In this document: in pieces, positions 25,901 through 37,400 of the stretch
How positions within the stretch are numbered: the stretch's first letter is position 1
How the letters are laid out: each line of letters begins with the position of its first letter
Origin: Acanthosoma haemorrhoidale
Lineage: Eukaryota > Arthropoda > Insecta > Hemiptera > Acanthosomatidae
Assembly: GCA_930367205.1 (NCBI GenBank)
Contig: OV884013.1
Coordinates: 92,877,333 to 92,941,332, forward strand
Direction: 5' to 3'
DNA: 64,000 bases
Position numbers and translations under genes: made by a program
The notes under the pieces: generated by a model
The model's input: the letters and a program-made list of their open reading frames with translations, nothing else
Database searches by the model: none
What the model was told of the DNA's origin: nothing

Positions 25901-28609
25901 TCCTGTGCCTCATTACAATAAACTGTGTGAATAGCATTTTTTCCACCCGATACAACTAAATGGTATAATAGTGGAGTCTCGGGGTATTTTGAGATGTGGT
26001 GTTCATTGGGTTTTATTGTAAAGGCCCAAATTTGACAGGAAGAACATTATTTGTCTATGCATATTAGTTAGCAGGGGGGGTTGGTATTAAGGGAATAAGC
26101 CCAAAGCATACCTTTTTTTTTTTTAAAGAAAAACGAGAATAATTCAAGAGTTTCAGGGTTACGTGGGTGTATTAACACTGGGCGGATGAAGCTCTGTTCG
26201 TTCCCATCTGGTTTGCTTGTTTTCTTGATTTTAGGAACATCTACTGGTGGCTACTATTTCTAAGCTCCTGGAAAAACTCTGCTACATCTTAGTTCTTCGA
26301 AAATAATTTAAATTAAATAGCTATTTATAATATTATTTTATACTGGGTTTGACTTTTGCGTTATTCTTTGAGTGAAAACTAAATAAAAACAACAGGCATT
26401 TTAACACACTGATATATGTTGAAACGAAAAATAGTCCTATTGAAAATTTCTTTTACAATAACTAAAGCCTGGGCCAAAGTTAGACAACATAGACAGCTAA
26501 GTATGTTTTGGGTTAAAAACATATCAACTTAATAGTGGTGGATTGAGGGAAAAGAAAACTGATGAATGGAGGTATATTTCCGAAGGATGAATAAATAGAC
26601 GAGAAATGAGCGATCGAATGAAACAGACCTGTGAGCATGGGAGTAGGGATCAGGTAAGTGAGTTCTGGATTTACGACAATGAACGGAAGATTTGAGTTTG
26701 GGAAGGTTATATATATGTGTGATGTGGAAGCTCTGGTATAGGAGGGTATCGAGGAAGTATTAGCGGCAGACCGAACGTAATAACCATTCTAATGGACTCT
26801 CCAATGTTTTTTTTGTTTGAATAGTTAGGAACAAGAAGCGCTCTGCTTTCCCTACGTTATTACAGATCAACTATGAATGGAACTGTAAATATTTACTTAA
26901 ATGCACCAATTATTAATTACTATCCAATAATTAATTTTTACCACAGATACTTTTTTTATATTTTAAGGTGGGTGTGGAATTCTCAGCAATGATTCTAAAT
27001 TTGAAACATTCCGAGCTGGATGAAGACAGCCTGAACGAAGTATTTTTCTTCAATAGTAATATACTGCTTTGTAAACTCTGAATCAGTAGTCAATAAATAT
27101 TAATAAAATGCTTACAGTTAACCCTGCTACTTATAGCCATGGCAACGAACCCACCGACGGTGAAGTGCACCGATTTTTCCACAGTAGACAGAGGATTATA
27201 CGTCAGCGTGAGTGCATCAGAAATAATAATTTATTTTATAAGTTTTGAATATTTTGAAGTAGCGAATAAAGAAAACTAAAAAGTCTGAGTGAATTCGGTC
27301 AGTAATACCCAGATATGGGGTAAAGTTTTTCGTATTAAATTTATTTTCACTCACTTCCCGTTAATGAATCTCAAGCATAACTTTTTAAACGTATTACGTG
27401 AAACAGACAGACAGGAGGACAAACAGTCAAGCGAAGGACAACCGGCCCATATACTTATGAAGGTAGTGTCTCTACATTCTGACTTGAAAATGACTGACCA
27501 AAGGCTGCGATTATAACAGTTGTGAGTTATGAACTTTCTATTCAGGTCAAGCCAATTGTTGGTAAGTTAACTCTCAATATGAAAATTAATAGACACTTCC
27601 ATTACCATCTTAGAAACAAAATAGAAAATGAACGCCTTAAATTTCAATGGCTTTCGTGCATATTACCTTATACAATTTGTCGTCTCAAACTGATAATATA
27701 TAAATGTTTCCTCCAGCCAGATATGCTGTACATGTCCCCGCTATACACTCGCCTGACTGACAACACTGTTGAAAATCCTCTTCACTTTCAGGGCGCTAAG
27801 ATAAGAAAAGTGGTTAGAAATATCTCTCAAGAGAGGCTAAAGAACGCCGACCTACACCCGTTGATTGGTAGGTGATGGAGTTCATCTACCGAAAACACAT
27901 AAGTTTTTCGACACGTTTTAAGCACCATAGATTGGAAGTATGTAAAAGAAAACAAAAAGGTTTTAACAAAAAAAAATGCGTTGGTCCACTCTCATAAACA
28001 GAACAGTATCGGTTTGATAGTTCACGTCAGAACATTCCTCATGAAAAATTACGAACGTGAATTTACGGTGATAAAACAGTAAAGACTAAAATCATAACTC
28101 AAGATTTATTGTAAAGATTATTAATACAGGTGTGGTATCTGAGCAAAGTGAACAAATACAAGTAGGGGCTGGGTAAGGTGTGAAAAATGACTTCAAGAGC
28201 ATTGTTCTACAGAAATTAAATAGGACTCCTTAATTTTACCTGCGCGAAGATGAGAGGGTTCAACATGGTTTGTTTGTTCCTTAATTAAAAATGTTGGCTA
28301 AAGACGTTTCATATCTAAAACTCATGCTATTATGAATCTTCTAATAGTAATAATTCATGTTTGATTTATTCTTCATTTTATTGTGATGATCATGGGGTCA
28401 GATCCACAATCAAGGGTGCTATATTTTCTTGACCTATAATTGATTCCTTAGAAATAATAGTACAAACTATTATTAATGTAATTTTAATTGTATATATATG
28501 CTGTTTGTTACTATATGTGCCTACTAGCTAATTGGATCAGATTTTTTGTTGACAGTTGATTTTGAACACGGTCACATACTTGGTTGTACTCATGCAGTTT
28601 AGAAATTGA
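16975..28609 (+). CDS. Gustatory receptor GR-3 (eight exons)
   Basis: Seven-TM insect gustatory receptor, 412 residues predicted. Exons: 16975-17097 (ATG start, 41 codons, GAG before GTAAGT), 22591-22720, 22809-23062, 23141-23383, 25128-25400, 26968-27039, 27118-27207 and 28556-28609 (stop TGA). Phases are 0,1,0,0,0,0,0. Residues about 68-80 include FRALGRFPYDI. TM1-2 lie in residues 85-169, TM3-4 in 170-250 and TM5-6 in 251-341. TM7 is TYLVVLMQF at residues 402-410, an exact family signature, followed by only two residues. The first exon was chosen because its ATG-initiated frame ends at a strong phase-0 donor and the next exon opens in phase 0 after TTTACAG; it is the least certain join, because a 5.5-kb intron with a whole retrotransposon lies between. 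No lesion is seen. AATAAA at 28757-28762. Confidence 0.88.
17497..17888 (+). promoter_or_regulatory. 5' UTR / internal promoter region of the Jockey-like element
   Basis: GC-richer leader between the target duplication and the ORF1 ATG. Jockey-clade elements carry an internal pol II promoter at the extreme 5' end (known); here the transcript would begin at or near 17497, GAGTACTGCG (inference). A short tandem G-rich repeat and a long T run lie within it. Confidence 0.45.
17889..19226 (+). pseudogene. Jockey-like ORF1 (Gag-like nucleic-acid binding), one in-frame stop
   Basis: RNA-binding ORF1 protein of the element. One frame runs from ATG 17889 to TAA 19224-19226 with a single TGA at 18222-18224, so it is split into 111 and 329+ residues. 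After the stop the frame continues with a typical Jockey ORF1 middle domain (VVIRNLHPTTPADEIE) and three zinc knuckles at about 18666-18835: CX2CX4HX4C, CX2CX3HX4C and CX2CX3HX6C. The tail is rich in proline and serine. A single substitution explains the stop, so decay is recent. Its final TAA sits immediately before ORF2 in the same frame. Confidence 0.85.
19227..21917 (+). CDS. Jockey-like ORF2: endonuclease and reverse transcriptase
   Basis: Enzyme of the element: an apurinic-type endonuclease nicks the target and the RT copies the RNA there. It is open for about 896 codons. The endonuclease occupies roughly residues 8-225, with WNANGV near 12, GGDFNAKH near 137 and SSDHSP near 213. The RT spans about 470-750, with YRPISLLPILSKIFEKLL near 510, the first catalytic Asp in FLDIAQAFD (residue 584), PQGSVLGP near 637 and FADD at 669-672. 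The C-terminus has the YK.IL.P..TYGIELWG and LH..LNIPY blocks. There is no RNase H domain. No ATG lies at the start: the first codon after the ORF1 TAA is GTG at 19227, so initiation is by reinitiation, by readthrough, or at an ATG lost by mutation. Confidence 0.9.
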   Translation: MDPSDSLSILLWNANGVRTHTNELTALLHDKNIDVALITETRLTSKRPFTVRQYQTYRTDHPDGRAHAGTAVIVHNSISHHIVPLVAHDFLQSTAVSITTLTFPLTLASVYCPPNKSIPDSQFISFLDSIGHRFLVGGDFNAKHQHWGSRSTNTRGRALLSALTRRHCSTISPDTATYWPSDPNRNPDLLDFFFYNSLGTLNYSLKRLDDLSSDHSPLLLTISLRPIHKLPPPSFIRGPVDWDHFRQLLTESVNLKLSLKTSQDLDDAVHSFTTLVQRSAWEASSPHRHPRIHNHNRLPQHLKDLIKSKRRSRTVWQRSRHPADRRSYNQYCRLVKRRLASFRSDSFNSYLSSLSTRDNSLWNVTKKILKYQPVSHPLRRDDGSWAASDGDRSEEFALHLTHTFTPHLSHQSHTHSKTVEDFLTSPIPLSLPPKAVNPSEVKYLLKNLPYRKSPGYDLLTPQILKQLPLKAITFLTYIYNCIIRTTHFPLLWKHSIIVLFAKPGKPPNDASSYRPISLLPILSKIFEKLLLKRLLPIVESKNLFPTHQFGFRQRHSTAQQGLRVVDHISSALETKKYCTAAFLDIAQAFDRVWHAGLLYKLKRHLPQTLFLILQSYLSNRFFQVRCGLEYSNYYPINAGVPQGSVLGPILYNLYTADVPSTSNTFLATFADDTAVLSSHPDPDIASHNLQKHLDEIEYWCNQWRIKVNEAKCSHITFTLCRKTCPLVYFNSIPLPVTETVRYLGFHLDKRLTWNPHTRLKRQELNRRFGQLYRLLQRTSHLSIENKLLIYKVILKPIWTYGIELWGTAKKSNIKRIQSFQSKVLRTIVNAPYYVSNKTLHNDLNIPYILELIPSKFMKFHSSLSNHPNPVAQSLHCAAHPYNPPRRLKRQWPRNLL
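22305..22372. repeat. Dispersed repeat, copy 2
   Basis: Diverged direct copy of 15733-15802, sharing ATTATAATACATTA and ATTTACATATAT and ending in GCTACAG. It lies in GR-3 intron 1, downstream of the Jockey-like insertion. Confidence 0.75.
23063..23140 (+). other. Very short GR-3 intron (78 bp)
   Basis: GTATGG donor and TTTTTAAG acceptor. The equivalent introns in GR-1, GR-2 and GR-4 are 1660, 887 and 4428 bp, so this one has escaped insertions. Confidence 0.8.
23384..25127 (+). other. GR-3 intron between TM3-4 and TM5-6 exons
   Basis: 1.74-kb intron. It includes a reverse-strand RT relic at about 23960-24335. The sequence at 24370-25060 is less AT-rich and looks repeat-derived, but I cannot name it. 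Confidence 0.6.
23960..24335 (-). mobile_element. RTE-like non-LTR C-terminal relic
   Basis: On the minus strand, about 24335-24240 reads FDRKILPSIQ...SWHELQAK, like the ERKILR.I-W..R.N.EL block found after the RT of RTE-type elements. About 24205-23971 continues DIRHVARMSEWDVTRYML, like the usual GHV.RM segment. Frame changes separate the pieces, so this is an old relic. Confidence 0.5.
25401..26967 (+). other. GR-3 intron after the TM5-6 exon
   Basis: 1.57-kb intron. It contains a decayed reverse-strand piece of the Jockey-like family at about 25700-25925; the remainder is unrecognised. Confidence 0.65.
25700..25925 (-). mobile_element. Decayed Jockey-like 3' ORF2 fragment
   Basis: On the + strand it shares long imperfect stretches with 9690-9905 (for example TATGACTGTGCTAG..., GGATAG, GTAACGTAATAAGG, GGATACGC), which is itself the reverse complement of the end of the element ORF2. 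Many indels are present, so it is an old copy. Confidence 0.6.
27208..28555 (+). other. GR-3 last intron
   Basis: 1.35-kb intron before the TM7 exon. It contains a + strand RT relic at about 27590-27873; the rest is AT-rich without recognisable content. The matching intron in GR-2 is only 82 bp. Confidence 0.65.
27590..27873 (+). mobile_element. Non-LTR reverse-transcriptase C-terminal relic
   Basis: An open frame includes KLIIYKCFLQPDMLYMSPLY, then FQGAKIRKVVRNIS and NADLHPL. This is the post-RT order YK.IL.P.L-Y..P, Q..K..R.I, LH seen in Jockey/CR1-type elements. It differs clearly from the other relics here. No ends are visible. Confidence 0.5.
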
Positions 28610-28756
28610 TGAAATCCCTTTCACGAATAACTTTGGACTTATCATCAATGGTGCGTTTGCTTGTCGTTGGAAATGGTTTTTCAGTTTGTAGCTCAGCACT
28701 AATAGTTATGTACAATTATTTAAGAGAACTATAAGTTATATTACTTGTAAGAGCTT

Positions 28757-28762
28757 AATAAA
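28757..28762 (+). terminator. GR-3 poly(A) signal
   Basis: AATAAA about 150 bp after the GR-3 stop codon. Confidence 0.5.
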
Positions 28763-30603
28763 TACTTTTTTCCTTATTGTATTACTGTTATAATCCTTAC
28801 TGGTAGTTTTTAATAGTTGCAGTTGTAATTGTTATACACTGAATTAAAGTAGTTGTAGGTGTACAGTAAAAACCAGCAACATTATTTGTTTAGATGTTAT
28901 TATTGTCCACATCAATAAGAAATTATAATTATGTGGCACTACATGCTGGAATGGGGTGTGGCATTCTTTACGATTTTTCTCTTCAATCCTTTGTTATTGA
29001 CGTTTTTGCTTGACATCGTCTGGGGCCCAATGCAGGAAGACAGTTTTTTGTAAGACCTAAACTCGTTCTGGATAGAACACTTCCTCTCCTTCTTTCTAAC
29101 ATTCGTTTGTACGTCCTTTCCTCCATCCTAAATTCTTCCATACCATGATAAAAATTCAATGATGGGTATTTATGTTTATTTATGGGTAGTTATGTTATTT
29201 ATGTCCCTATTATCAGATAGGATCTCTGTGTAAAGTTACACGTCTTAGCCTTAACAACAGAGCCAGAGAAACCTGAACAGATAGACTCACAGGAGAACAA
29301 TTATTGTTCTGGTTTCACAAATAAACCCTGAAAAATGTACAGCTAACCAATATGTGTGGGTAGCCATTAGAATACACCGTTGGGTTTTGTAACACTATTT
29401 AGAACCTCCTGGTAGATTTTTCATTCAGTCTTAACCACGGTACTCGTAATCGCCCACAACTTATAACCGCTCGCCATTGCATAAGGATAATAGGCTGGTG
29501 CTATAGACTACATCACTCCCATACCAACTATTGGCACGCTCATAAGAGTTAACTGTACATATTAAGTGAATTAGAACCTTTGTGACAGGCAACGGTGAGA
29601 TAAATGATTATTGCGTAATTGGCCAAGGGAATATGTAATAAATGTAGGGTCACTAATCGATGAACTTTTAACGTGGGTATGATTCAGTATTTCATGGTCG
29701 CTCCTATAACGCAGGTACTCAATACAGAGGTAACCTATTACATTCCTTTTAAACTATTTCATAACTCAAAGGGAGAGGCTGTACTGTTTTCGGTGAGTGG
29801 TGATACGTGGTCTGTCTGAAAGTCTGTGTTTCACTATGTATATACGTTCTACGTTGGCGATCCTAAAATCAAATTTTATACTTAAATTAAACAAGATCCC
29901 GAAATAGGCTGCTTAGTTTTCGGTTAAAATACAACAATGGAAGTATTGGACATGGGCACTTTAGTGTGGTTTTAGTCGATTCCAACAGTTTTTCTTTTAC
30001 AAACAATATATTATTATTTTTGTTTGCTTTTGAAAGTGTGTTTTTCTGTGACCGAGGTTGATCCATAAATAATATGTTTCATTATCGAATAAAAATACCG
30101 AGCAAGTTTTTTATTTCATTCAAGACAGACCAAGAAACCGAGTCCCATGAGTATTTATTTACAAGGGTATAGAGAAGCAAACTGCTCTCACATAAGAATA
30201 TATTAAACGAAGTATACAATGAAATAAAATAAAAAAAACATTAAGACGATTTAAATCTAAATTTGCAATAATATCTATAGATAAACACACTTTAGCTAAT
30301 AATTAATGTTAAAAAAATCTTTTGAATGAAAAAAACACAAAATAATTATGGTGAGGGAACTCATACAGAGATCAGTGTAAGTTAATCAGCAAGCTTATTT
30401 AAATTTGCCACAATTTAGAAAAAACATTTTATGAATAGAGGAGTATTCTAAAATATTTCAATAGTCGATTTATTTTTTCTTCTCAACTCCCTATTGTGAG
30501 ATTAAAATTAGAGGGCATGTGTATTCACTGAAATAAGCTAAAAAATGTATATACGATTTTAGGAAAAGTTGTACAAAAAAAAACTAACATTATTGATCGT
30601 TGG
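28763..30603. other. Intergenic DNA between GR-3 and GR-4
   Basis: 1.84 kb of AT-rich DNA with no gene, RNA or element that I can recognise. An acceptor-like TTTTAG at 30556-30561 could define a 5' UTR exon running into the GR-4 start. Confidence 0.55.
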
Positions 30604-33600
30604 ATGGCTACTTCAAAGCGGGACTTCAAAGTGGTCACTGATGAACGAAATTTTGAGAAATTCGTCATGAAATTGACTGGCAAGGTATGTAACGAATAAC
30701 AATTGTGATTCAGAAAGCATTCAGAGGGGTCTTATAACAGTTTTTGCTTACTTTTATTTTTACTTTCTAAGGATCTTTTGTTTATTATTATTATTTATTA
30801 AACCTTTACTATTACTTTATCGTAGTCAGCGAAGACTCAGCCTTTGACCAAGGCACATACAGCTAAATTGTACTTCGATGAGATGAAACCAATGTTCATC
30901 GTGTTGAGATTAATGGGCAGGTTTCCTTATGGATTCACAAGGACAGGTAATATTGGTATGATTTTTGTATACGTTCTTTTAACTTTCTGACATGATAAAA
31001 TAAATATAATTCGATATAAACAACGAGCAAGTATTGAAATAACAGGCCGAATGCTGAATTGTACACGTTTAATATGCATACTTCTTTCCGGAGTTGTAAC
31101 TATATTTATATATTTCTGGCTTCTTCGGCAGAGGGCCATGTTCTTTTTGTAACCGTCTTCCTATACAGAAGACTTCTTAAGGTTCTGATTGGAGGAGAGA
31201 GCAGAAAATTCGTGGAGATGAATAAAATAAAAAAAAAAGTTGTAAAATATTCATTAATTTATTTTAAAACACAAAAACCACTGTAAAACTAATATACTAA
31301 TATAATAATACATGAGATATGGTATTATCATAGTGAAAAAGATAAGGCTTGCATTATTATTCACCGAGCTTCCAATTTCATTGATGAAATGAATCATGTC
31401 AATAAATAATTCTTGAATAATATTTCATAAACATATACATGTTTTTTAAATTGATTAAATTACTATTTAACCTCAGCAGTAGCTGATTTCTTCAAGTAGC
31501 TGAAACAATTTATTGTTATTATTTTACTTTACAAATAATGGTTATTATTATTATTATAAATTACAATTTATTTCAGGCTTTGCACAGTTTTCGTTCATTT
31601 CTTGGCCTTTTGTGTACTGGTGTCTCTTCCACATAGTCTTTTGTAGCTTAACTATATGGAGTATGAGAGCGATGATCAGAGATGAAATATCCAAAGCTAA
31701 AACCTATGACGAAACATTATTCTGGGTTCTTCTGGTAACTTTTTCTCTTCAGAGTTTCATAGCACCCATCGCTCATGCCTTAGATGCACCCAACACCGTG
31801 TGCTACTTTCAGAAGTGGATGGAATTTGAGGTGAGTGCTAGAGGTTATTTGTAACTAAAATCAATTGTCATATGATAATGCCCGATCTTGAGCCTCACCG
31901 AGGAATCAATGCAAGCATCTGTTATTTGCTAATATGTTGTGCATGAATCTACTGTCCTAATGAAATGCGCAGTGGATGCTTGTATTCACAAATGGAATCA
32001 TAGGAAATGACGAAACATTCGAAAAAAAAAGTTATATTTTGTGTGAAAGCAACAAAAACCAAATAACACCTTATTAAGGTACAGTTTATTTAATAAAATT
32101 ATAATCAATCTCACCATTTTGAGTATGGAGCTCGGAGGCAGGATAAATGAGCGCTGCGGATAAGACACTTAGACTATGTCATATGGAGTCTCAATATGGA
32201 CTAATGACTCCAAAGATCTGCATGTGTTAATTTGAGGCCTAGGCTATACTGTCGTAAAAGTACCTACCCTCTTAAAAGCAATATAATGTCGCCTGACCAT
32301 TACTTAGCCCACATCATTATAGTGCATTCAGCCATTTACAAAAATTGGTAATACTTTAATTCTAATAAAAAGTTTAAAACAAAAATGCCTGATTGGGAAC
32401 GGTCATTTGGCTCACCTTTCCTTTACCAAAATAATGTCGTGTTAGATAGATAAAAAAGTATTTATTAAATATTTTCAATTAATAATCAGAAACTCTAACC
32501 TTGCCTTTTATTATTTCTAGCTATTGGAATGATAAGACAATAACATGAATAAGTGCGCTTGAGAAATAAGTTATAGAAATATGAAGAACCACGGCAATGA
32601 AATTTTATTAAATAAAAGAGGAATATCATAATTGAAGAAAATTAACAAAATAACAATTAGGACTAATTAAATAAATAAATTATTTCCTTCTAATAGAGAC
32701 TATAAGAAGGACTATATCTTGCTACTTAAAAGAAAATATTACTGTTTTATAATATATTTAAAAACAAACCCCTGATCAATTAGCTTTAACTATATGCTTA
32801 TTAATTATTTGATTCCCTTCATAATTCTATTAAAGGAACTAACTTGAATGTGATTATCTCTAATTATGGCATTATATTAACATAAACTGGTAACGGCTAT
32901 AGTACCTTAAAAACTCACTTTCATATCCAATAATGAATGCTAACAATGCTGCTATAGGCAGCTCCAGCTACACTTCACCTTCCGATCACCAGCAAGTTGC
33001 CTCCACAGGAGTCACTTCCCCAGAAGACGCCAGGATTGTCCCGGGTTCACGGGCTCACCACCCGACCGAGGAGAGCCTCCGAAAAACCAACCCCTACCTT
33101 TACCCCTACGGCTCCTCCCTTGCCGTATGCACAGCCTTTCTCCCCACGTTCTTTCTTCCCGAGGTGGGTGGCTTATCTTTTCATATTTTGGCATTAAACA
33201 AGTTCTTTTTAACGCTTTCTTTGACAAGCAAGTTGGAAGGACAATAATTTTCACACCTCCACATTCAAGTAGTAAGCGGTCGCTACAGAGGCATTTGAAG
33301 TTACGGAGAGGCAACGAACCTGGAGCCAACTAACGCTAGCTCCTCCCTCAATGGCGACAACCAGAGGTTGATGTTCCATGGATGGTTTCAGTTTTAAGTT
33401 ATGTTTCATCGTGGAAGCTATAATATTAATGCTTCTTAATATCGAATAGGACCTCTATAATACTACATTGCCTCTAATATATATATATAAGATAAGGTTT
33501 ATCGGGTTTCGAATTCAAAACAAAGGAAAAAAAAGGTATAGAGAAAGAACACGCATGAAAGTTAGAACTAGACTGTTTATTTCAAGTCTATAATCCTGTG

Positions 33601-34412
33601 TATTTACATTAGGGATGTTTACATGGAATGTTTACATCCCGACGTTCGGGGATTAAGGTTGAATACTGTTGCTGCTCAGAGCTTAACTTATATATTGAAA
33701 CCTACCATATTTTTACCATCGCTCTTTACTTTACTTAATTAATTCAATTTAACTAATTTGGCAGGTCCGTCATGAGATCTTTGGTTCAAGCCGTTTTATG
33801 TCTTTGACATAGAAACTTATCCCGTTTGAATCGCCCGATCTCAAGGCTAATGTTATGGTTATTACCAAAATGGAGAACCATGAATTGTGAAATATATTCA
33901 AATAAAAATGGTTATGACCTATAATTATAATTAACAAGAGAATATTGACAATATAAAAAAAAAATTTCAAATCGTTTCAAATCATGCCATTACAAACAAT
34001 TACAAAATATGAAATTGAGCTCGTTTTCAATGAATGAATCCACAATAGTAAACAAATGTTGATAACACCCACCTACAAATTTGTCCCCATTGACACACCA
34101 TGGTATTCAATAAAAAATCACCTGTTTTTCTTTTCTTCTTTTCCCCTTTCAGATTCAATCAATAATTTTCCAATACTTCAACAAACCGCTTGTTTTCCAT
34201 TATGCATGTTTTCAATATTTCAATAATTTGGTAAACACCCGGGAGCTTGCCAGATGCGTTTTTCTTGACGGCTGTGCTAAGACTACCGTCTTCAGCTCAT
34301 CCCCACTCGGTCAATGTTCAATAGTAGTATTAGTAAATAATAGTATAAGGGAAAGTGGCCGCCTACCATCCGTGAGGGTTCATGATATTTATCCTCAAAT
34401 ATCATGAATGCT

Positions 34413-34452
<40 letters not shown>

Positions 34453-37400
34453 AGACAATTATTGAAGGTGGGGTGAATAAACTGAAATCAGTTTCTCTGT
34501 AAACAAAGATTAGCAATTTTATTCACTATATATTATATTATAACAATTATTAATATTGATTTACACAATCTTACCTGTAAACAAAGAAACGACAATTACA
34601 GTTTCTAACTATCAATTCTCTATTCACACTATTTTATTTTACACACTGTTTACATGTTCTGTTACCTCACATAATCTGATAACTGCTGCTCCATCTGGTG
34701 GGGGTCAGTGGAAGCAGCGCGGCAAATTCAAATGAAAGAGAGATCACTTTCATTACATCTGCCCTCTCTGAGGTGAAAATTTTCAGTCTGGTAATATCGG
34801 AAGTAATTTTGTTATGTGAAAGAATCCAGTTTCTTGATTTCCTCTTCCGGTTTTTATTTTATATATTGAATTTGATATCTTTTCTGTTATTTCAAAGGGG
34901 CCAATTTTTAATTCATCTAGTTTATTCCTGTTTAATTTGTTGCCATTTTCTATATATACTGTATCTCCTGTGTTAAATTCCCAATGTTTTCTTGATTTAT
35001 CAAATATCCCCAAGTCCCAGACAAGCGGATTTGATTGGGCTTATACCATACTAAACTCTCAGGTAATCAACGCCGGCGTTCGTATATTTCAACTTATTTG
35101 GGGAACCAATAAGAGTCTAAGGTATTATAGGGACAAGAGCAGATCCGAGACTCCCCAGAGCCGTCCAGGGTCCAGGTGGCACGCCAATCCCACATGTCAG
35201 GCGGTATCAACGATCTGGACCAACCCACATCCACCACAAGAGCTATTATAAGGTTGTATTCCTCGATTTCCTTACTGGATGCATGTGTACAAGCTAGGTC
35301 TGATGAAAAAAGTAAAAATAAGTATAACAGCTGTGTTTTCTTACTACTGCAGTTATTCTATTGAACTAAATATACTAATAATAGACTAAATAAGTAAATA
35401 TACAGTATATGTCAAATATCACAGCTTAAAATAGTTTTTGATAGAAAATTGATGATTGTATTAATAATTGGGTCATAATTTAGTGGTAATGGAAATCTCT
35501 CGGCTTTCAAAAGAATCTTAAAGGAAGTTTTAGTCTATTTAAAATACATTTTTAATGGTAGATTTCCTCGAATTTATAAGTTGTTTAGTTTAAAACCAGC
35601 TAGGTCCATTTTAATTCCAAGAAAGTAAAAAACTACCTCCAATCCATGCATTTGAGTTCGGATAAATGTATTTGGTGCTTTTGGAAAGAATCGAGGGCCA
35701 CGATTGTTATAATATATTGAATATCAGAACAGTAGTTTAGTTTTTATGTAAATGGGGATGTTTTTTGTCTCTCCTGGAAACTTTCTGAAAATTGATATAG
35801 CTGGTTTTAAACGCCTCATATGGACGACCATGGTCACATTTTTGGCACGGGAGTGAACTGACTGTGAGTCCATGGCCTATACAAAGGCAAGTAAGCGCTG
35901 CTACTTATCGAGTAATGAATGGTTGGATATACCTTGTGTTCTTACCTGGATTGATAGAATATTTGGTAAAAATACAAGAGTTCCTAATGAAAAAACTAAC
36001 AAAATTCGAATATGATTTTCGTGTTGATGGAAAATCTCATGAGGAGGAGGGAACTAACGATTGCACTGGTCAAATCCTCGAATCAAGATGGTATATTATA
36101 TAAATGTTATCAGGATAGACAATGATGTGTATTATTACAAGCTATTTCAACAAATACTCATTTATTGTTGCTTAGTGAGTTATTCTTCCAGTTAATAATG
36201 ATAGTTTACAAGCTCTCTTGAACATGTTTGTATGATGTTTATCTACTTTCAATTATAGGAATTTTGGATGGGTGAGCAGGTGATTTCAAGAGGGATCTGG
36301 TGGTTTTCCTTCATCAGTTCAATGGCTGTGGTACCTTTGGTCGCCGGTTTCGTCTTCCTCGAGGCCATCCTCTTTGCGGATATGCCTTTGACGGCTTACA
36401 TCCACTACACTCCCATTCTGGTAACGTCGGTGGTAATGCTGAACTATTGGTGTTTGACTTTGTTCAAGCTTAAAAAGTATTGCAAACAACTTATAAAAGA
36501 GATTTTTAAGGTAAGTAATATGACGGTAATCAATCGTAAGTAGGTAGTGTTATTGATTTTGATTGAGTAGAAGCTCAGAAACATAAGACTGGGCTAATAA
36601 AGAAAAAAATGGATCACATTATCAACCCGATGTACACATTACTTTTATTTCCTTATTACCATCACTGCTTTCGATAATTATTTTTTCATATTTTAGTGGT
36701 TACTACACAAGAAAGAGTCATACATTACAAATCAATCGTTAAACTGACTTAAATCCTTCGTGGTTAAATAAAACTTATTAAAATGTTTTATATATACTTA
36801 TCAATAATTTTTCAGAAATTATTTTCCTTTATGAATGAAATAATATGTAAAATGACTTGAAAATAAAATAATTATATAGGAACAAGAGCTATCTTAGTAA
36901 CAAATCACAAACCGAATTCGTTTCGTTTAACAAAGGTTGGCTTGGTACGAAACGAAATGACAGAAGAAGTAAACAATGAATCATACAATCCTTAACCAGG
37001 ACATGGGCTCATACATTGCTAAGCATAGATTAGTGTAGAAGAGGGAGTCCATTAATCGGAGAGAGTAATAAACCTATCAAAAAGCCATAAATGTCTTCCG
37101 CGATCTAATTAATCGCACATCTAGACACAGAGGGAGTAAATAGCTGCAGCTCGTCCCAGAAAGAAATCGACCACCGCAATAAAACCAGAATGTATAATAA
37201 TAAGCCTCGAGCGATACGCCAGCACTATCGGTTGTGTTGGGAGTAATAAAGAAGCAGGCTCCTAGAAAAATCCTGACTTTTGATTAGTCAAAAGACAGTG
37301 AGGTTAGCAATAACTTCGGCTATATAAACCTAGACAGGTTTATTCGGAGCCTCATCATTCTCGGACAGCATATCAGTGTAACAATTTCTCTCGTGAACAC

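Larger units (their letters stand above)
31831..36258 (+). other. GR-4 intron between TM1-2 and TM3-4 exons
   Basis: 4.4-kb intron. Contents: a GC-rich block at 32930-33340, a TA microsatellite at 34407-34446, a reverse fragment of the LTR-A family at 34449-35008, and a GC-richer unidentified stretch at 35020-35260. The rest is AT-rich. Confidence 0.7.

Noticed and set aside
32933..33247. Possible GC-rich gene inside GR-4 intron
   Set aside because: No domain, no splice context that joins it to GR-4, and frames are open on both strands at once, as expected from base composition.
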